From: Jejubacter sp036620675
Lineage (GTDB): Bacteria > Pseudomonadota > Gammaproteobacteria > Enterobacterales > Enterobacteriaceae
Reading direction: 5' to 3' (one strand)
Assembly (NCBI GenBank): GCA_036620675.1
Contig: JAZHEE010000017.1
DNA length: 64,000 nucleotides
Part shown: positions 26,761 to 36,416 of the stretch, piece by piece
Numbering within the stretch: position 1 is the stretch's first letter
Layout of the letters: each line of letters starts with the position of its first letter
The notes under the pieces: model-generated
What the model was told of the DNA's origin: nothing
Seen by the model: the letters and a program-made list of their open reading frames with translations, nothing else
Databases searched by the model: none
Position numbers and translations under genes: made by a program

Positions 26761-29169
26761 TTACCAGGTTTTACCGATGTTAAACTGGAACTGCTCCGCT
26801 TTGTCGCCGCTGTACTTCTTGAACGGCTGAGCGTAAGAGAAGACCAGCGGTCCCAGCGGAGACATCCACTGTACGGCGATACCGGCAGACATACGAATGT
26901 TGCTCGGATCGCTGTAATCCGGAATACCGGCCGCACGAGTTTGAGCGGTGTTTTTCCACTCGGTATCCCAGACCGTACCCGCATCCACGAAGAAAGAAGT
27001 ACGTACCGAGTTAGCGTACTTCTCGCTCAGGAACGGTGTCGGGGTGATCAGCTCAAGGCTGGCCACGCCCATGGCGTTACCGCCGATAGCATCGTCGGAA
27101 TCACAGACGGTCGAGCCGTTGGAACAATAGCGGTTATCCGGGCCAAGATAGGCGGCCTTCGGACCGATGTTGTTGGACTGGAAGCCGCGCACCGTGCTGG
27201 AACCACCGGCGTAGAAGTTCTCGTAGAACGGCAGCTCTTTACCCCCCAGACCATCGCCGTACCCCCAACGAGTACGACCCAGTACCACCCACTTGCGATC
27301 CTGATCGATAGGCATGTAGGTCGCGGTATCAAGAGTCACCTTATAGAACTCGTTGTCGGAACCCGGAATAGTCACCTTACCGTTCAGGTTAACGCGCGAC
27401 CCTTTGGTCGGGAAGTAACCGCGGTCGAGGTTGTTGAAGGTCCAGCCGTAGTTAAAGGTGAAGTCATCCGCCGAGAAGTCGTCATCTTTACCCGTATTAG
27501 ACGGATGTTCGCCCTGAGCATTCAGATAACGCCACATGGCGACCTGCGGCTGCATATCGGACAGGTCGTTGTGGACATAGCCCAGACCGACGCGCAGCGT
27601 ATTGTATTCGTTGATCGGGAAGCCCAGCGTACCGTCAAGGCCGTAGCTCTTGTTGGTGTACGTGGAAAGATCCGCATCATCCGCTTTAAAGTCGTTGTAG
27701 AACAGGCGCCCGCCCAGGCTCACGCCATCCACCGTAAAGTACGGGTTGGTGACCGCGAGTTCCGCATAGGTCTGGTAGTCGTTCTTGGTACCGTTGATAC
27801 CTACGGAATAACCGGTACCCAGCCAGTTATCCTGCTGAACACCCGCCTGGAAGCTTACGCCGCTCTCGGTGCCGTAACCGATACCAAAGTTCAGGCTACC
27901 GGTGTTGCGTTCTTTCACCTTGTAGACCACATCGACCTGATCCGGACTGCCCGGAACGCGCTGAGTTTCGGTATCTACGGTTTCGAAGTAACCAGTACGA
28001 TTCAGACGCTCTTTGCCCTGGTCGACCAGGTTGCTGCCCAGCCACGCCCCTTCCATCTGGCGCATTTCGCGGCGCAGAACGGAATCTTTCGAGGTGTCGT
28101 TACCTTCGAAGCGGATCTTACGTACGTAGTAACGGTTGCCGGCATCAACGCTGACGTGCAGCTTAACGGTCTTGTCGGCATCATTGATTTCCGGCTGGGT
28201 CTGAACGCGCGGATAGGCATAGCCATAACGACCGAGCAGCTTCTTAATATCGTCCTCCATGCGGGTCACCTTAGTGCCGTTATAGAGTTCGCCAGGCTCG
28301 ATTTTGGTCAGCTTTTCAATTTCCGCGGAATGGCCGGCCAGATTACCGTTAACCTGAACGCCCGACAGCTTGTACTGCTGGCCTTCAGTGATGTTGACGG
28401 TAATGTAAATGCCTTTCTTATCCGGCGTCAGGCTGACCTGAGTGGAGTCGATGTTAAAACGCGCATAGCCGCGATCGAGGTAGAAGCTGCGCAGGGTTTC
28501 AAGGTCGCCCGCCAGTTTCTGCTTCTGGTATTTACGATCGCCGACTACGTTCCACCAGGGAACCTCATCGCGCAGCTGGAAGTTGGAGATCAGCTCTTCG
28601 GTGCTGTAGGCGTGGTTACCCACAATGTTGATCTGCTGGATCTTGGCCGAAACGCCTTCCTGGAACACCAGTTTCAGGTCAACACGGTTACGCGGCAGCG
28701 GTGTGACGACAGCTTTCACGCTGGCGCTGTATTTACCCACGCTGTAGTAGAAATCCTCCAGCCCTTTCTCAATATCAGACAGGGTGGTGCGATCCAGGGA
28801 CTCCCCCACGCGCACGCCTGAAGCTTCCAGGTTCTGCTTCAGCATATCGTCCTTCACCGACTTGTTGCCGGAGAAAGTAATGCTGGCGATGGTGGGACGC
28901 TCCTTCACCTGAACCAGCAGCGTATCGCCGTCGCGCAGTACCCGCACGTCTTCGAAGTTACCGGTAGCAAACAGTGAACGGATGGTATTACCAATATCCT
29001 CGTCCGTTACCGTATCGCCGACACGCACCGGCATGCTGAGGAGGGCCGCACCAACGGCGACTCGCTGCAGGCCTTCGAAATGAATATCTCTCACTACGAA
29101 CCCGTCTGCACCGTATACGGTGGCGCTGCTGAAGAGCAGCGACGCTATGAGCAACTTTTTCATCGCCAT
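26761..29169 (-). CDS. bamA: Outer membrane protein assembly factor BamA
   Basis: Central Omp85 subunit of the BAM complex, which folds beta-barrels into the outer membrane. Signal peptide MAMKKLLIASLLFSSATVYG, five POTRA domains (about residues 21-420) and a 16-strand barrel ending FQFNIGKTW. The conserved loop-6 motif VRGF is at about residue 650; the loop that follows is shorter than in E. coli but retains the Cys pair (RYCSNG, TVCDSD). 802 residues against 810. Followed by skp after 120 bp and preceded closely by rseP (34 bp). Confidence 0.98.
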   Translation of the reverse strand: MAMKKLLIASLLFSSATVYGADGFVVRDIHFEGLQRVAVGAALLSMPVRVGDTVTDEDIGNTIRSLFATGNFEDVRVLRDGDTLLVQVKERPTIASITFSGNKSVKDDMLKQNLEASGVRVGESLDRTTLSDIEKGLEDFYYSVGKYSASVKAVVTPLPRNRVDLKLVFQEGVSAKIQQINIVGNHAYSTEELISNFQLRDEVPWWNVVGDRKYQKQKLAGDLETLRSFYLDRGYARFNIDSTQVSLTPDKKGIYITVNITEGQQYKLSGVQVNGNLAGHSAEIEKLTKIEPGELYNGTKVTRMEDDIKKLLGRYGYAYPRVQTQPEINDADKTVKLHVSVDAGNRYYVRKIRFEGNDTSKDSVLRREMRQMEGAWLGSNLVDQGKERLNRTGYFETVDTETQRVPGSPDQVDVVYKVKERNTGSLNFGIGYGTESGVSFQAGVQQDNWLGTGYSVGINGTKNDYQTYAELAVTNPYFTVDGVSLGGRLFYNDFKADDADLSTYTNKSYGLDGTLGFPINEYNTLRVGLGYVHNDLSDMQPQVAMWRYLNAQGEHPSNTGKDDDFSADDFTFNYGWTFNNLDRGYFPTKGSRVNLNGKVTIPGSDNEFYKVTLDTATYMPIDQDRKWVVLGRTRWGYGDGLGGKELPFYENFYAGGSSTVRGFQSNNIGPKAAYLGPDNRYCSNGSTVCDSDDAIGGNAMGVASLELITPTPFLSEKYANSVRTSFFVDAGTVWDTEWKNTAQTRAAGIPDYSDPSNIRMSAGIAVQWMSPLGPLVFSYAQPFKKYSGDKAEQFQFNIGKTW

Positions 29170-29203
29170 CGTTGTTATGCGTTCTTCCTAACCCTAATCT
29201 CTC

Positions 29204-30556
29204 TTATAACCGAGAGAAATCATTGAAAAGTGCAAGCCCCATTAACAGCACCAGCAGAATAGAGCCAATGCGATAACTAAAGTCTTGAACTCGCTCGGAA
29301 ACCGGCCCGCCTTTCAGCTTCTCAATCGCCAGAAACAGCAGATGTCCACCGTCCAGAACAGGCAGCGGGAACAGATTAATTATCCCCAGATTGACGCTAA
29401 TCAGCGCCAGAAACATCAGGAAGTAGATTAACCCATAGTCCGCTGACATCCCCGCCCCCTGGGCAATCGAGATTGGCCCACTGAGGTTGTTCAGTTTTAC
29501 GTCACCGGTTATTAATTTCCCCAGCATGTTAACCGTCAGCTTCATCAACTGCCATGTCTTATCTGTGGCTTCGACGACAGCAGTAAACGGCCCATACTGG
29601 CGCACTGTCTTGTACTCGTCCGGCAGCGGGGTGACCTGTGGTACGACCCCTGCAAAACCTTCCGCCTTCGCTTTACCCGGTTTTGTATCCGGTATCAGCG
29701 TTAAAGACAAGGTCTTCCCTTGCCTTTTGACTTCAATCTCTAGCTGGCGCCCCGGATTATCGCGCACCAGCTTAACAAACGTCATCCACTCTTTTAGCGG
29801 CTGACCATCGACTTTAACGATCCTGTCGCCAGCTTGCAAACCAGCTTTCGCCGCCGCCGACTTCTCCTGAACCTGAGCCAATACCGGTTCGATCTTCGGC
29901 CCGAGGGGGATAATCCCCAGTGCGGAGACGGGATCCTGACGGTCAGGCTCGAAGTGCCAGTCCCGCAGATTAAGCGTTTTCTCACTCGTCCGATCGCTGC
30001 CAAAGGGCGCGACCGTGACCCGGGCTGACGCATCGCCGATTTTGCCAACCAAAGCGAGACGAACAGCATCCCAGTCAGGCGTTTCGATACCGTCAACCGC
30101 CTTAAGTTCCATTCCTGGCGTAATTTGTGCCTGTGCGGCCACGGAACTGGCGGTTATTTCACCAATAACCGGGCGAACGCTGGGGATACCGATAATGAAA
30201 ACCAACCAGTAAGCAATGATGGCAAACAGGAAATTTGCGATGGGGCCGGCGGCGATAATCGCCGCCCGCTGCGAGACGCGTTTATTGTCGAAGGCCTGGT
30301 GACGCATTTCCGGCACTACCGGCTCTATGCGTTCATCCAGCATTTTGACATAACCGCCCAAAGGGATCAGGGCGATGACAAATTCCGTTCCCTGTTTATC
30401 GACCCGCCGCCACAGCGCCTTACCAAAGCCGATTGAAAAGCGTTCCACGCGAACGCCGCAGCGCCGGGCAACCCAGAAATGACCAAACTCGTGCACGGTG
30501 ATCAACACACCGAGCGCCACGATAAAAGCCGCCAGATTCCAGAGAATGCTCAGCAT
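29204..30556 (-). CDS. rseP: Site-2 intramembrane metalloprotease RseP
   Basis: Inner-membrane zinc protease that cleaves RseA after DegS, releasing sigma-E; it also removes remnant signal peptides. Zinc motif HEFGH is in the first membrane helix (about residues 22-26), two periplasmic PDZ domains occupy about 115-310, and the third zinc ligand motif is PVLDGGH. Four hydrophobic segments. 450 residues, equal to E. coli. Together with degP and bamA in this window it is part of the sigma-E envelope circuit. Confidence 0.97.
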   Translation of the reverse strand: MLSILWNLAAFIVALGVLITVHEFGHFWVARRCGVRVERFSIGFGKALWRRVDKQGTEFVIALIPLGGYVKMLDERIEPVVPEMRHQAFDNKRVSQRAAIIAAGPIANFLFAIIAYWLVFIIGIPSVRPVIGEITASSVAAQAQITPGMELKAVDGIETPDWDAVRLALVGKIGDASARVTVAPFGSDRTSEKTLNLRDWHFEPDRQDPVSALGIIPLGPKIEPVLAQVQEKSAAAKAGLQAGDRIVKVDGQPLKEWMTFVKLVRDNPGRQLEIEVKRQGKTLSLTLIPDTKPGKAKAEGFAGVVPQVTPLPDEYKTVRQYGPFTAVVEATDKTWQLMKLTVNMLGKLITGDVKLNNLSGPISIAQGAGMSADYGLIYFLMFLALISVNLGIINLFPLPVLDGGHLLFLAIEKLKGGPVSERVQDFSYRIGSILLVLLMGLALFNDFSRL

Positions 30557-30569
30557 ATAAAATGTCCCT

Positions 30570-31430
30570 TTAGACCGTCCTGAAGACCAACAGTAACAGA
30601 CAGGCGAAAACCGGCACTGCCGCCGTCAGGCTGTCGATGCGATCCAGAATACCGCCGTGTCCCGGAATCAGGTGGCCGCTGTCCTTAATACCCGCTTCAC
30701 GCTTAAACATACTTTCCGTCAAATCGCCCAACACTGAAGCCAGAGTGGCAAAAATAGAACAGACGAACAGCGTGGTCGGCGCCACATCCAGATTAGCCCA
30801 TGAACCAAACAGCCAGGCAATGACCGCAGCAGTCAACAGCCCGCCGATAAATCCCTGCCAGGTCTTACCCGGCGATACGCGTGGCGCCAGTTTGTGGCGA
30901 CCAAACATCTTACCGAAGACGTAGGCACCGGAGTCGGCGCCCCACACCAACAGCATGACATACAGCAGCCAGATAGCGCCGGTGTAGTGGTTGATATCGT
31001 AATGCCAGTTACGCAGCACCAGCATGCCCCAGAAAAAGGGAACGATCGTCATCAAACCGAAGATAAGGCGCAGAACGCGTGAATGACGCCATATTCCCGC
31101 AGAAGCAGGATAAAACAGTACCAGAATCAACGCCGCTATCCACCAGGCCAGCGAAACCCAAAGGATGCCGGAAATCAGCGGCAAGTGTGCGCTATGGTGG
31201 TGATATTCAGGCAGAGTGTAGAGCATCCCGGCCAAAATCAGGCCGCAGAGTACCGCCAGCCAGACCCGCTGCGACCGGCTTTTAAAGCCACTCAGTTGCC
31301 CCCACTCCCAGGCGGCCAGCATACAGACCGCAAGCAGAGTAATCGCGAAGCCAACCGGCGGCAGCCACAATAGCGCGGCGATAACCGCGGGAATCAAAAT
31401 TAAAGCGGAAATCAGGCGATACTTCAGCAA
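30570..31430 (-). CDS. cdsA: Phosphatidate cytidylyltransferase CdsA
   Basis: Integral membrane enzyme making CDP-diacylglycerol from phosphatidic acid and CTP, the branch-point of phospholipid synthesis. About eight membrane helices. The family signature near the C terminus is seen as ESMFKREAGIKDSGHLIPGHGG plus ILDRID (quoted in part: KREAGIKDSGH, PGHGGILDRID). The start is TTG with GGGGAG upstream; E. coli cdsA is also read from TTG. 286 residues. Confidence 0.95.
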   Translation of the reverse strand: MLKYRLISALILIPAVIAALLWLPPVGFAITLLAVCMLAAWEWGQLSGFKSRSQRVWLAVLCGLILAGMLYTLPEYHHHSAHLPLISGILWVSLAWWIAALILVLFYPASAGIWRHSRVLRLIFGLMTIVPFFWGMLVLRNWHYDINHYTGAIWLLYVMLLVWGADSGAYVFGKMFGRHKLAPRVSPGKTWQGFIGGLLTAAVIAWLFGSWANLDVAPTTLFVCSIFATLASVLGDLTESMFKREAGIKDSGHLIPGHGGILDRIDSLTAAVPVFACLLLLVFRTV

Positions 31431-31442
31431 AAGCTCCCCCCA

Positions 31443-32201
31443 TCAGGCATAGCTGCCACCGGGTGTCGTGCCGCCAAAACGTCGCTCGCGATTTGCAAAG
31501 GCATGCAACGCACCTTCAAAGTCTTGTTCATCGAAATCAGGCCAGAGAACATCGGTAAAGTAGAGTTCAGCATAGGCTATCTGCCACAGCAGAAAGTTGC
31601 TGATACGATGCTCTCCCCCTGTCCTAATTACTAAATCTACGGGAGCCAGCTCATTCATGCAGATCTGCTGGTTTAGCATCTCTTCATCGATGTGCTCAGG
31701 CTGAAGGTCGCCATTCTGAACCTGAGCAGCCAGACGCTTCACTCCCTGAATAATATCCCATCGACCGCCGTAGTTCGCGGCGATATTCAGCGTCAGACCG
31801 GTGTTCTGACTCGTCAACGCTTCAGCTTTGCGGATGCGCTCCTGTAGTCGGGCGTTAAAGCGCGAGGTATCGCCAATGATACGCAGCCGCACGTTGTTCC
31901 GATGCAGGTTCTTCACTTCGCTATCCAACGCCCAGGCGAACAGATCCATCAGAGAACTGACCTCCTGAGCAGGACGATTCCAGTTTTCGCTGCTGAAGGC
32001 ATAAAGTGTCAGCGCACTGATGCCGTTATTGGCAGCAAAAGTGACCGCACGCCGGACTGATTTGGCACCAGCCTTATGGCCAAAGACCCTCATCTTCCCT
32101 TGTCTCTTCGCCCAACGGCCATTGCCATCCATAATAATGGCGACATGGCGTGCTCCATGCGCAGGTGAATTTTCGCTTAATGGTTGGTTAGCAGACAACA
32201 T
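31443..32201 (-). CDS. uppS: Undecaprenyl pyrophosphate synthase
   Basis: cis-Prenyltransferase (also ispU) that adds eight isoprene units to farnesyl diphosphate, giving the lipid carrier for peptidoglycan, O antigen and other glycans. The catalytic Asp is in IIMDGNGRWAK; HKAGAKSVR, SSENWNRP and the C-terminal RTGGEHRISNFLLWQ are conserved. I take the ATG at 32201 (MLSANQPLSE), giving 252 residues against 253 in E. coli, with AGGGA upstream. The longer open frame to 32282 would begin inside the terminator region after dxr. Confidence 0.94.
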   Translation of the reverse strand: MLSANQPLSENSPAHGARHVAIIMDGNGRWAKRQGKMRVFGHKAGAKSVRRAVTFAANNGISALTLYAFSSENWNRPAQEVSSLMDLFAWALDSEVKNLHRNNVRLRIIGDTSRFNARLQERIRKAEALTSQNTGLTLNIAANYGGRWDIIQGVKRLAAQVQNGDLQPEHIDEEMLNQQICMNELAPVDLVIRTGGEHRISNFLLWQIAYAELYFTDVLWPDFDEQDFEGALHAFANRERRFGGTTPGGSYA

Positions 32202-32262
32202 AACGCGTTTAATTTCCCTGATAAGGATTAAGCGGTTCTCAGGAATACAGAAGCCTTCACGT

Positions 32263-32287
32263 AAAAAAGCCGTGTCAACCACGGCTT
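32263..32287 (-). terminator. Intrinsic terminator after dxr
   Basis: On the minus strand AAGCCGTG / CACGGCTT (8 bp, loop GTTGA) is followed by T residues. It separates dxr from the uppS-onward block and implies a separate uppS promoter or read-through. Confidence 0.85.
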
Positions 32288-32398
32288 AACCACCTGATAA
32301 GCACCAATGAGCTTCCATCGGGTGGCGCAGACTATATCACCTCAGCCCTGGAGCCACAAATATACCCTTCATACTTCGGGTATAACGACGCCGCTTTA

Positions 32399-33595
32399 TC
32401 AATGGGTAAAGCGCGCAATTTTTGCCGATGCCTGCGCTCGCGCTTCGCTATCCACCCCCAGCACCTCTTCCACGCTGCGAGGCTCCGGGACGGCAAGCGT
32501 CGCCAGTACGTCGTGATTTAGCGCCGCAATATCGGTGAATCCAATGGCGCCCTCCAGGAAAGCCGCTACGGCTATCTCATTAGCCGCATTCAGCGCAGTG
32601 GTCGCCGCCTGCCCCTGCTCAAACGCCGTCATGGCCAGTTCCAGACAAGGGTAGCGCTGCATATCCGGCATCTGGAAGCTAAGCGAGCCCATCTTGCAAA
32701 AATCCAGCGGTTCAACGCCGGAATTAACGCGTTCCGGATAAGCCATAGCATGTGCGATAGGCGTGCGCATATCCGGCTCTCCCAGCTGCGCCAGTACGCT
32801 GCCGTCCTGGTAGCGCACCATCGAATGAATCACCGATTGCGGGTGAATCAACACCTCCATCTGTCCGGCGGAGGCGTTAAATAACCAGCGAGCTTCTATG
32901 TATTCGAGACCTTTGTTCATCATGGTGGCAGAATCGACGGAGATTTTACGCCCCATCGACCAGTTCGGATGCCGACAGGCCTGCTCGGGGGTTATTTCCC
33001 CGAAACTCGCCAGCGGCGTCTCCCTGAACGGGCCACCTGACCCGGTGAGAATGATGGAGCGAACCCCATTTTCCTCCAGGTCAGCGTATCCCAGCTGTTG
33101 CTGAATTGTTTCGGGCATACTCTGAAAAATGGCATTATGTTCGCTGTCGATGGGCAAAAGTTGCGCACCTGACTGCTTCACCGCATCCATAAACAGTCGG
33201 CCACAGGTCACCAGCGACTCTTTATTGGCCAGCAGCACCTGCTTACCGGCCCGAATCGCCGAAAGCGTCGGTAACAGCCCGGCTGCGCCGACGATCGACG
33301 CCATCACCTGATCGACCTCGTCCAGCGCCGCCATATCGCAGGCGGCCTGCCTGCCGGACAGCACTTCGGTGCGGCTTCCCGCCTCTTTCAATCGCGCGCC
33401 GAGCTCGCGCGCGCTGGCGTTATCGTCCATCACCGCATAACGCGGCTGGAACTCAAGGCACTGCGACAGCATGCGGGAGACGTTGCTTCCTGCCACCAGC
33501 GCGGAAACGGCGAACTGTTCGGAATTGTGGCGAACCACATCAAGGGTGCTGCAACCGATAGAGCCGGTCGAGCCAAGAATGGTCAAATGCTTCAT
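32399..33595 (-). CDS. dxr: 1-deoxy-D-xylulose 5-phosphate reductoisomerase
   Basis: Second enzyme of the MEP isoprenoid pathway (also ispC), converting DXP to MEP with NADPH and a divalent metal; upstream in pathway terms of the neighbouring uppS. NADPH motif ILGSTGSIG at the N terminus; metal and substrate residues in LLPIDSEHNA, LTGSGGPFRETP and HPNWSMGRKISVDSATMMNKGLE (partly shown). 398 residues as in E. coli. The 196 bp between dxr and uppS contain only the terminator and presumed promoter. Confidence 0.97.
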   Translation of the reverse strand: MKHLTILGSTGSIGCSTLDVVRHNSEQFAVSALVAGSNVSRMLSQCLEFQPRYAVMDDNASARELGARLKEAGSRTEVLSGRQAACDMAALDEVDQVMASIVGAAGLLPTLSAIRAGKQVLLANKESLVTCGRLFMDAVKQSGAQLLPIDSEHNAIFQSMPETIQQQLGYADLEENGVRSIILTGSGGPFRETPLASFGEITPEQACRHPNWSMGRKISVDSATMMNKGLEYIEARWLFNASAGQMEVLIHPQSVIHSMVRYQDGSVLAQLGEPDMRTPIAHAMAYPERVNSGVEPLDFCKMGSLSFQMPDMQRYPCLELAMTAFEQGQAATTALNAANEIAVAAFLEGAIGFTDIAALNHDVLATLAVPEPRSVEEVLGVDSEARAQASAKIARFTH

Positions 33596-33657
33596 GAAAC
33601 GCTCTGAAACCCGAGGTATATATCGAACGCGCGGCTTGGCCGCACGACCTGAGAAGC

Positions 33658-33710
33658 AAAAAACGCCGCCAGCGCAGGCCGCTTGAGCAGCCGCCCTGTA
33701 CGGCGTTTTT
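33658..33710 (-). terminator. Probable terminator after frr
   Basis: On the minus strand AAACGCCG and CGGCGTTT flank a GC-rich interior that can itself fold, followed by TTTTGC. A long-loop structure between frr and dxr; it could work in either direction. Confidence 0.5.
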
Positions 33711-33731
33711 CATAAGGCTTGCGAAGAGCGA

Positions 33732-34289
33732 TTAGAAATCCATCAGCTCTTTTTCTTTGTCTGCCAGCGCCGCATCAATTTTCTTAATGGCCGCATCGGT
33801 CAGTTTCTGAACATCATCCTGAGAACGACGCTCATCGTCTTCGCTGATCTCTTTATCTTTAAGCAGCGCTTTAACTTTGTCGTTAGCGTTACGACGAACG
33901 TTACGCACCGATACGCGCGCGTCTTCGGCATCGCCACGAACCACTTTGATCAGGTCCTTACGGCGTTCTTCGGTCAGCGGCGGCAGCGGTACGCGGATGT
34001 CCGCACCAGCTGAACTCGGGTTCAGCCCCAGATCGGAAGTCATGATAGCCTTTTCGACAGCAGCGGCAATGGAACGGTCGAACACGTTCACTTTCAGCGT
34101 GCGGGAATCTTCCGCAGTAACGCTTGCCAACTGACGCAGCGGCGTAGCGGCACCGTAGTATTCCACCATGATGCCGTCCAGCAGGCTCGGGGAAGCGCGA
34201 CCGGTACGGACTTTGCTGATTTGGTTTTTAAACGCTTCTACGCACTTGTCCATGCGTACTTCAGCATCTTTTCTGATATCGCTAATCAC
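33732..34289 (-). CDS. frr: Ribosome-recycling factor
   Basis: Acts with EF-G to split post-termination ribosomes; essential. 185 residues, tRNA-shaped protein with a three-helix bundle (N- and C-terminal thirds) and a beta/alpha/beta head. Conserved stretches: KVRTGRASPSLLD, DLGLNPSSAG, PPLTEERRKDL, VRNVRRNANDK. The start is GTG with AAGGA upstream, as in E. coli frr. Lies in the conserved rpsB-tsf-pyrH-frr series. Confidence 0.97.
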   Translation of the reverse strand: MISDIRKDAEVRMDKCVEAFKNQISKVRTGRASPSLLDGIMVEYYGAATPLRQLASVTAEDSRTLKVNVFDRSIAAAVEKAIMTSDLGLNPSSAGADIRVPLPPLTEERRKDLIKVVRGDAEDARVSVRNVRRNANDKVKALLKDKEISEDDERRSQDDVQKLTDAAIKKIDAALADKEKELMDF

Positions 34290-34431
34290 GTTATAAGTCC
34301 TTGAATACTGGTTGTCAGGCTGCCCGCACCGCCAGCAGCGGTGTGCTTAAGTATAGCGCTCTTTGTCGGGCCAACCTGTGAGAAATCGATTTCGAAGGCG
34401 GAATCTTACCCTGATTCCAGGCAAACGAAAA

Positions 34432-35157
34432 TTAGTCCGTAATCAAAGTGCCTTCTTTTTCACCCATAACCACCCGACGCAGCGCGCCCGGCTTGTTCAT
34501 GTTGAAAACGCGAATCGGCAATTTATGATCGCGGGCCAGCGTAAAGGCAGCAAGATCCATGACTTTCAGCTCTTTCTCCAGCACGTCCTGATAGTGCAGT
34601 TGCTCATACAGGGTCGCGTTCGGATCTTTTACCGGATCGGCAGAGTAGACGCCATCGACCTTAGTCGCTTTCAGTACCACATCAGCTTCGATCTCGATAC
34701 CACGCAGGCAGGCCGCCGAATCGGTAGTGAAGAAGGGATTCCCGGTACCAGCAGAGAAGATAACCACACGGCCATTGCGCAGCAGGCTGATCGCCTCCGC
34801 CCAGCTGTAGTTATCACACACACCGTTCAGCGGAATAGCGGACATCAGACGGGCATTCACATAGGCGCGGTGCAGCGCGTCGCGCATGGCCAGACCGTTC
34901 ATCACGGTTGCCAGCATGCCCATGTGGTCGCCGACTACGCGGTTCATACCGGCTTCGGCCAGTCCCGCGCCGCGGAACAGGTTACCGCCGCCAATAACCA
35001 CCCCAACCTGGATCCCCAACTCAACCAGCTCTTTAATTTCCTGAGCCATGCGGTCCAGTATGCTTGCATCAATACCGAAGCCCTCTGCACCTTGCAGCGC
35101 TTCGCCGCTCAGTTTGAGCAGAATGCGTTTATAGACGGGTTTTGCATTGGTAGCCAT
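34432..35157 (-). CDS. pyrH: UMP kinase
   Basis: Amino-acid-kinase-fold hexameric enzyme phosphorylating UMP to UDP; GTP-activated and UTP-inhibited in E. coli. KLSGEAL near the N terminus, GGGNLFRG, and the nucleotide-binding region SAGTGNPFFTTDSAA (partly shown). 241 residues, as in E. coli. RBS AGGAAAG. 142 bp to frr with no gene. Confidence 0.97.
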   Translation of the reverse strand: MATNAKPVYKRILLKLSGEALQGAEGFGIDASILDRMAQEIKELVELGIQVGVVIGGGNLFRGAGLAEAGMNRVVGDHMGMLATVMNGLAMRDALHRAYVNARLMSAIPLNGVCDNYSWAEAISLLRNGRVVIFSAGTGNPFFTTDSAACLRGIEIEADVVLKATKVDGVYSADPVKDPNATLYEQLHYQDVLEKELKVMDLAAFTLARDHKLPIRVFNMNKPGALRRVVMGEKEGTLITD

Positions 35158-35342
35158 GTTTCTTTCCTGGAACAGTCAACAAATGGGATGGTTAAGCCTG
35201 GCGACAGAGTGTTGTCGCATAGCGGTCAAAGCGAAATCAGAGCAGGCTGATAATGGTCTCTGACCGTTGCGCCCGTTTGCCCGTCGGCGAAGGAAAAAAT
35301 GCCCGACGACCGGAATTCAGGCGCAGTCCGTTAGTTACGGAC

Positions 35343-35368
35343 AAAAAAGAGCCGCCCCCAGGCGGCTC
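35343..35368 (-). terminator. Intrinsic terminator after tsf
   Basis: On the minus strand GAGCCGCC / GGCGGCTC (8 bp, 4-nt loop) is followed by six T, 12 bp past the tsf stop. Confidence 0.92.
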
Positions 35369-35379
35369 CTTTAACAGCA

Positions 35380-36231
35380 TTACTGCTGTCTGGACATAGC
35401 AGCTACTTCAGCCGCAAAATCAGCTTCAACTTTCTCGATGCCTTCACCCACTTCGAAGCGGATGAAACCGGTCACGTCAGCGCCTTTCTCTTTCAGCAGC
35501 TGGCCCACGGTTTTGCTCGGATCTTTAACGAAAGCCTGGCCGGTCAGAGAAACTTCGCCGGTGAATTTCTTCATACGACCTTCAACCATTTTCTCTGCGA
35601 TCTCTTTCGGCTTACCGGACTGCATCGCGATGTCCAGCTGAACCTGGTACTCTTTCTCAACCACGTCAGCAGATACATCTTCCGGCTTCACGAATTCCGG
35701 TTTGCTGGCAGCAACGTGCATAGCGAGATCTTTCAGCAGCTCTTCGTCGGCACCGGTTGCGGCAACCAGAACACCGATGCGTGCGCCGTGCAGGTAGTCG
35801 CCCAACTGAGCGCCTTCCAGGATAGCCACGCGGCGGATATTGATGTTTTCACCAATTTTAGCAACCAGCGCAACACGCTCTTCTTCGAACTGAGCTTTCA
35901 GGGCTTCAACGTCAGATACTTTGCCGTTAGCGGCAGCATCCAGCACTTTGTCTGCAAATGCCTGGAAACCAGCATCTTTAGCCACGAAGTCAGTCTGGCA
36001 GTTAATTTCCAGAATCACACCGTAGTCGCCCATGATTTTGGTTTTAACAACGCCGTCAGCAGCCACGTTGCCAGCTTTCTTCGCCGCTTTGATAGCGCCG
36101 GATTTACGCATGTTCTCGATAGCCAGATCGATGTCGCCGTTAGCTTCGACCAGCGCTTTTTTACAATCCATCATGCCTGCGCCGGTACGCTCGCGCAGCT
36201 CTTTTACCAGGGAAGCGGTAATTTCAGCCAT
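35380..36231 (-). CDS. tsf: Elongation factor Ts
   Basis: Guanine nucleotide exchange factor for EF-Tu. N-terminal domain with LRERTGAGMMDCKKAL, then the TDFV exchange motif in NCQTDFVAKD, core repeats, coiled-coil and C-terminal module (VGQLLKEKGADVTGFIRFEVG in part). 283 residues as in E. coli. Second gene of rpsB-tsf; the 185-bp gap holds a strong hairpin that attenuates read-through from rpsB. Confidence 0.98.
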   Translation of the reverse strand: MAEITASLVKELRERTGAGMMDCKKALVEANGDIDLAIENMRKSGAIKAAKKAGNVAADGVVKTKIMGDYGVILEINCQTDFVAKDAGFQAFADKVLDAAANGKVSDVEALKAQFEEERVALVAKIGENINIRRVAILEGAQLGDYLHGARIGVLVAATGADEELLKDLAMHVAASKPEFVKPEDVSADVVEKEYQVQLDIAMQSGKPKEIAEKMVEGRMKKFTGEVSLTGQAFVKDPSKTVGQLLKEKGADVTGFIRFEVGEGIEKVEADFAAEVAAMSRQQ

Positions 36232-36338
36232 TATTTAATCCTCGGTTATCTCGTGCGATGAGATCTACCCCATACCTTCAAGGTATGGCGGTACAGTACG
36301 ACTCATCAGAAGAATAGTCTGACAAGTCGGACTCAAAC

Positions 36339-36363
36339 AAAAAAGGGGCCTGAGACAGGCCCC
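36339..36363 (-). terminator. Terminator/attenuator between rpsB and tsf
   Basis: On the minus strand GGGGCCTG / CAGGCCCC with a 3-nt loop precedes six T. Because tsf lies downstream and is known to be co-transcribed with rpsB, partial termination is the likely role. Confidence 0.85.
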
Positions 36364-36416
36364 CTAACCAAACTTTTTATACCTGGTTAATAAGGGCTCT
36401 AAAAGAGCGAACCTTA

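Noticed and set aside
26212..28821. 869-codon open frame antisense to bamA and skp
   Set aside because: Mirror of a strongly supported gene in a GC-rich genome; no RBS, no recognisable domain, and bamA matches its family throughout.
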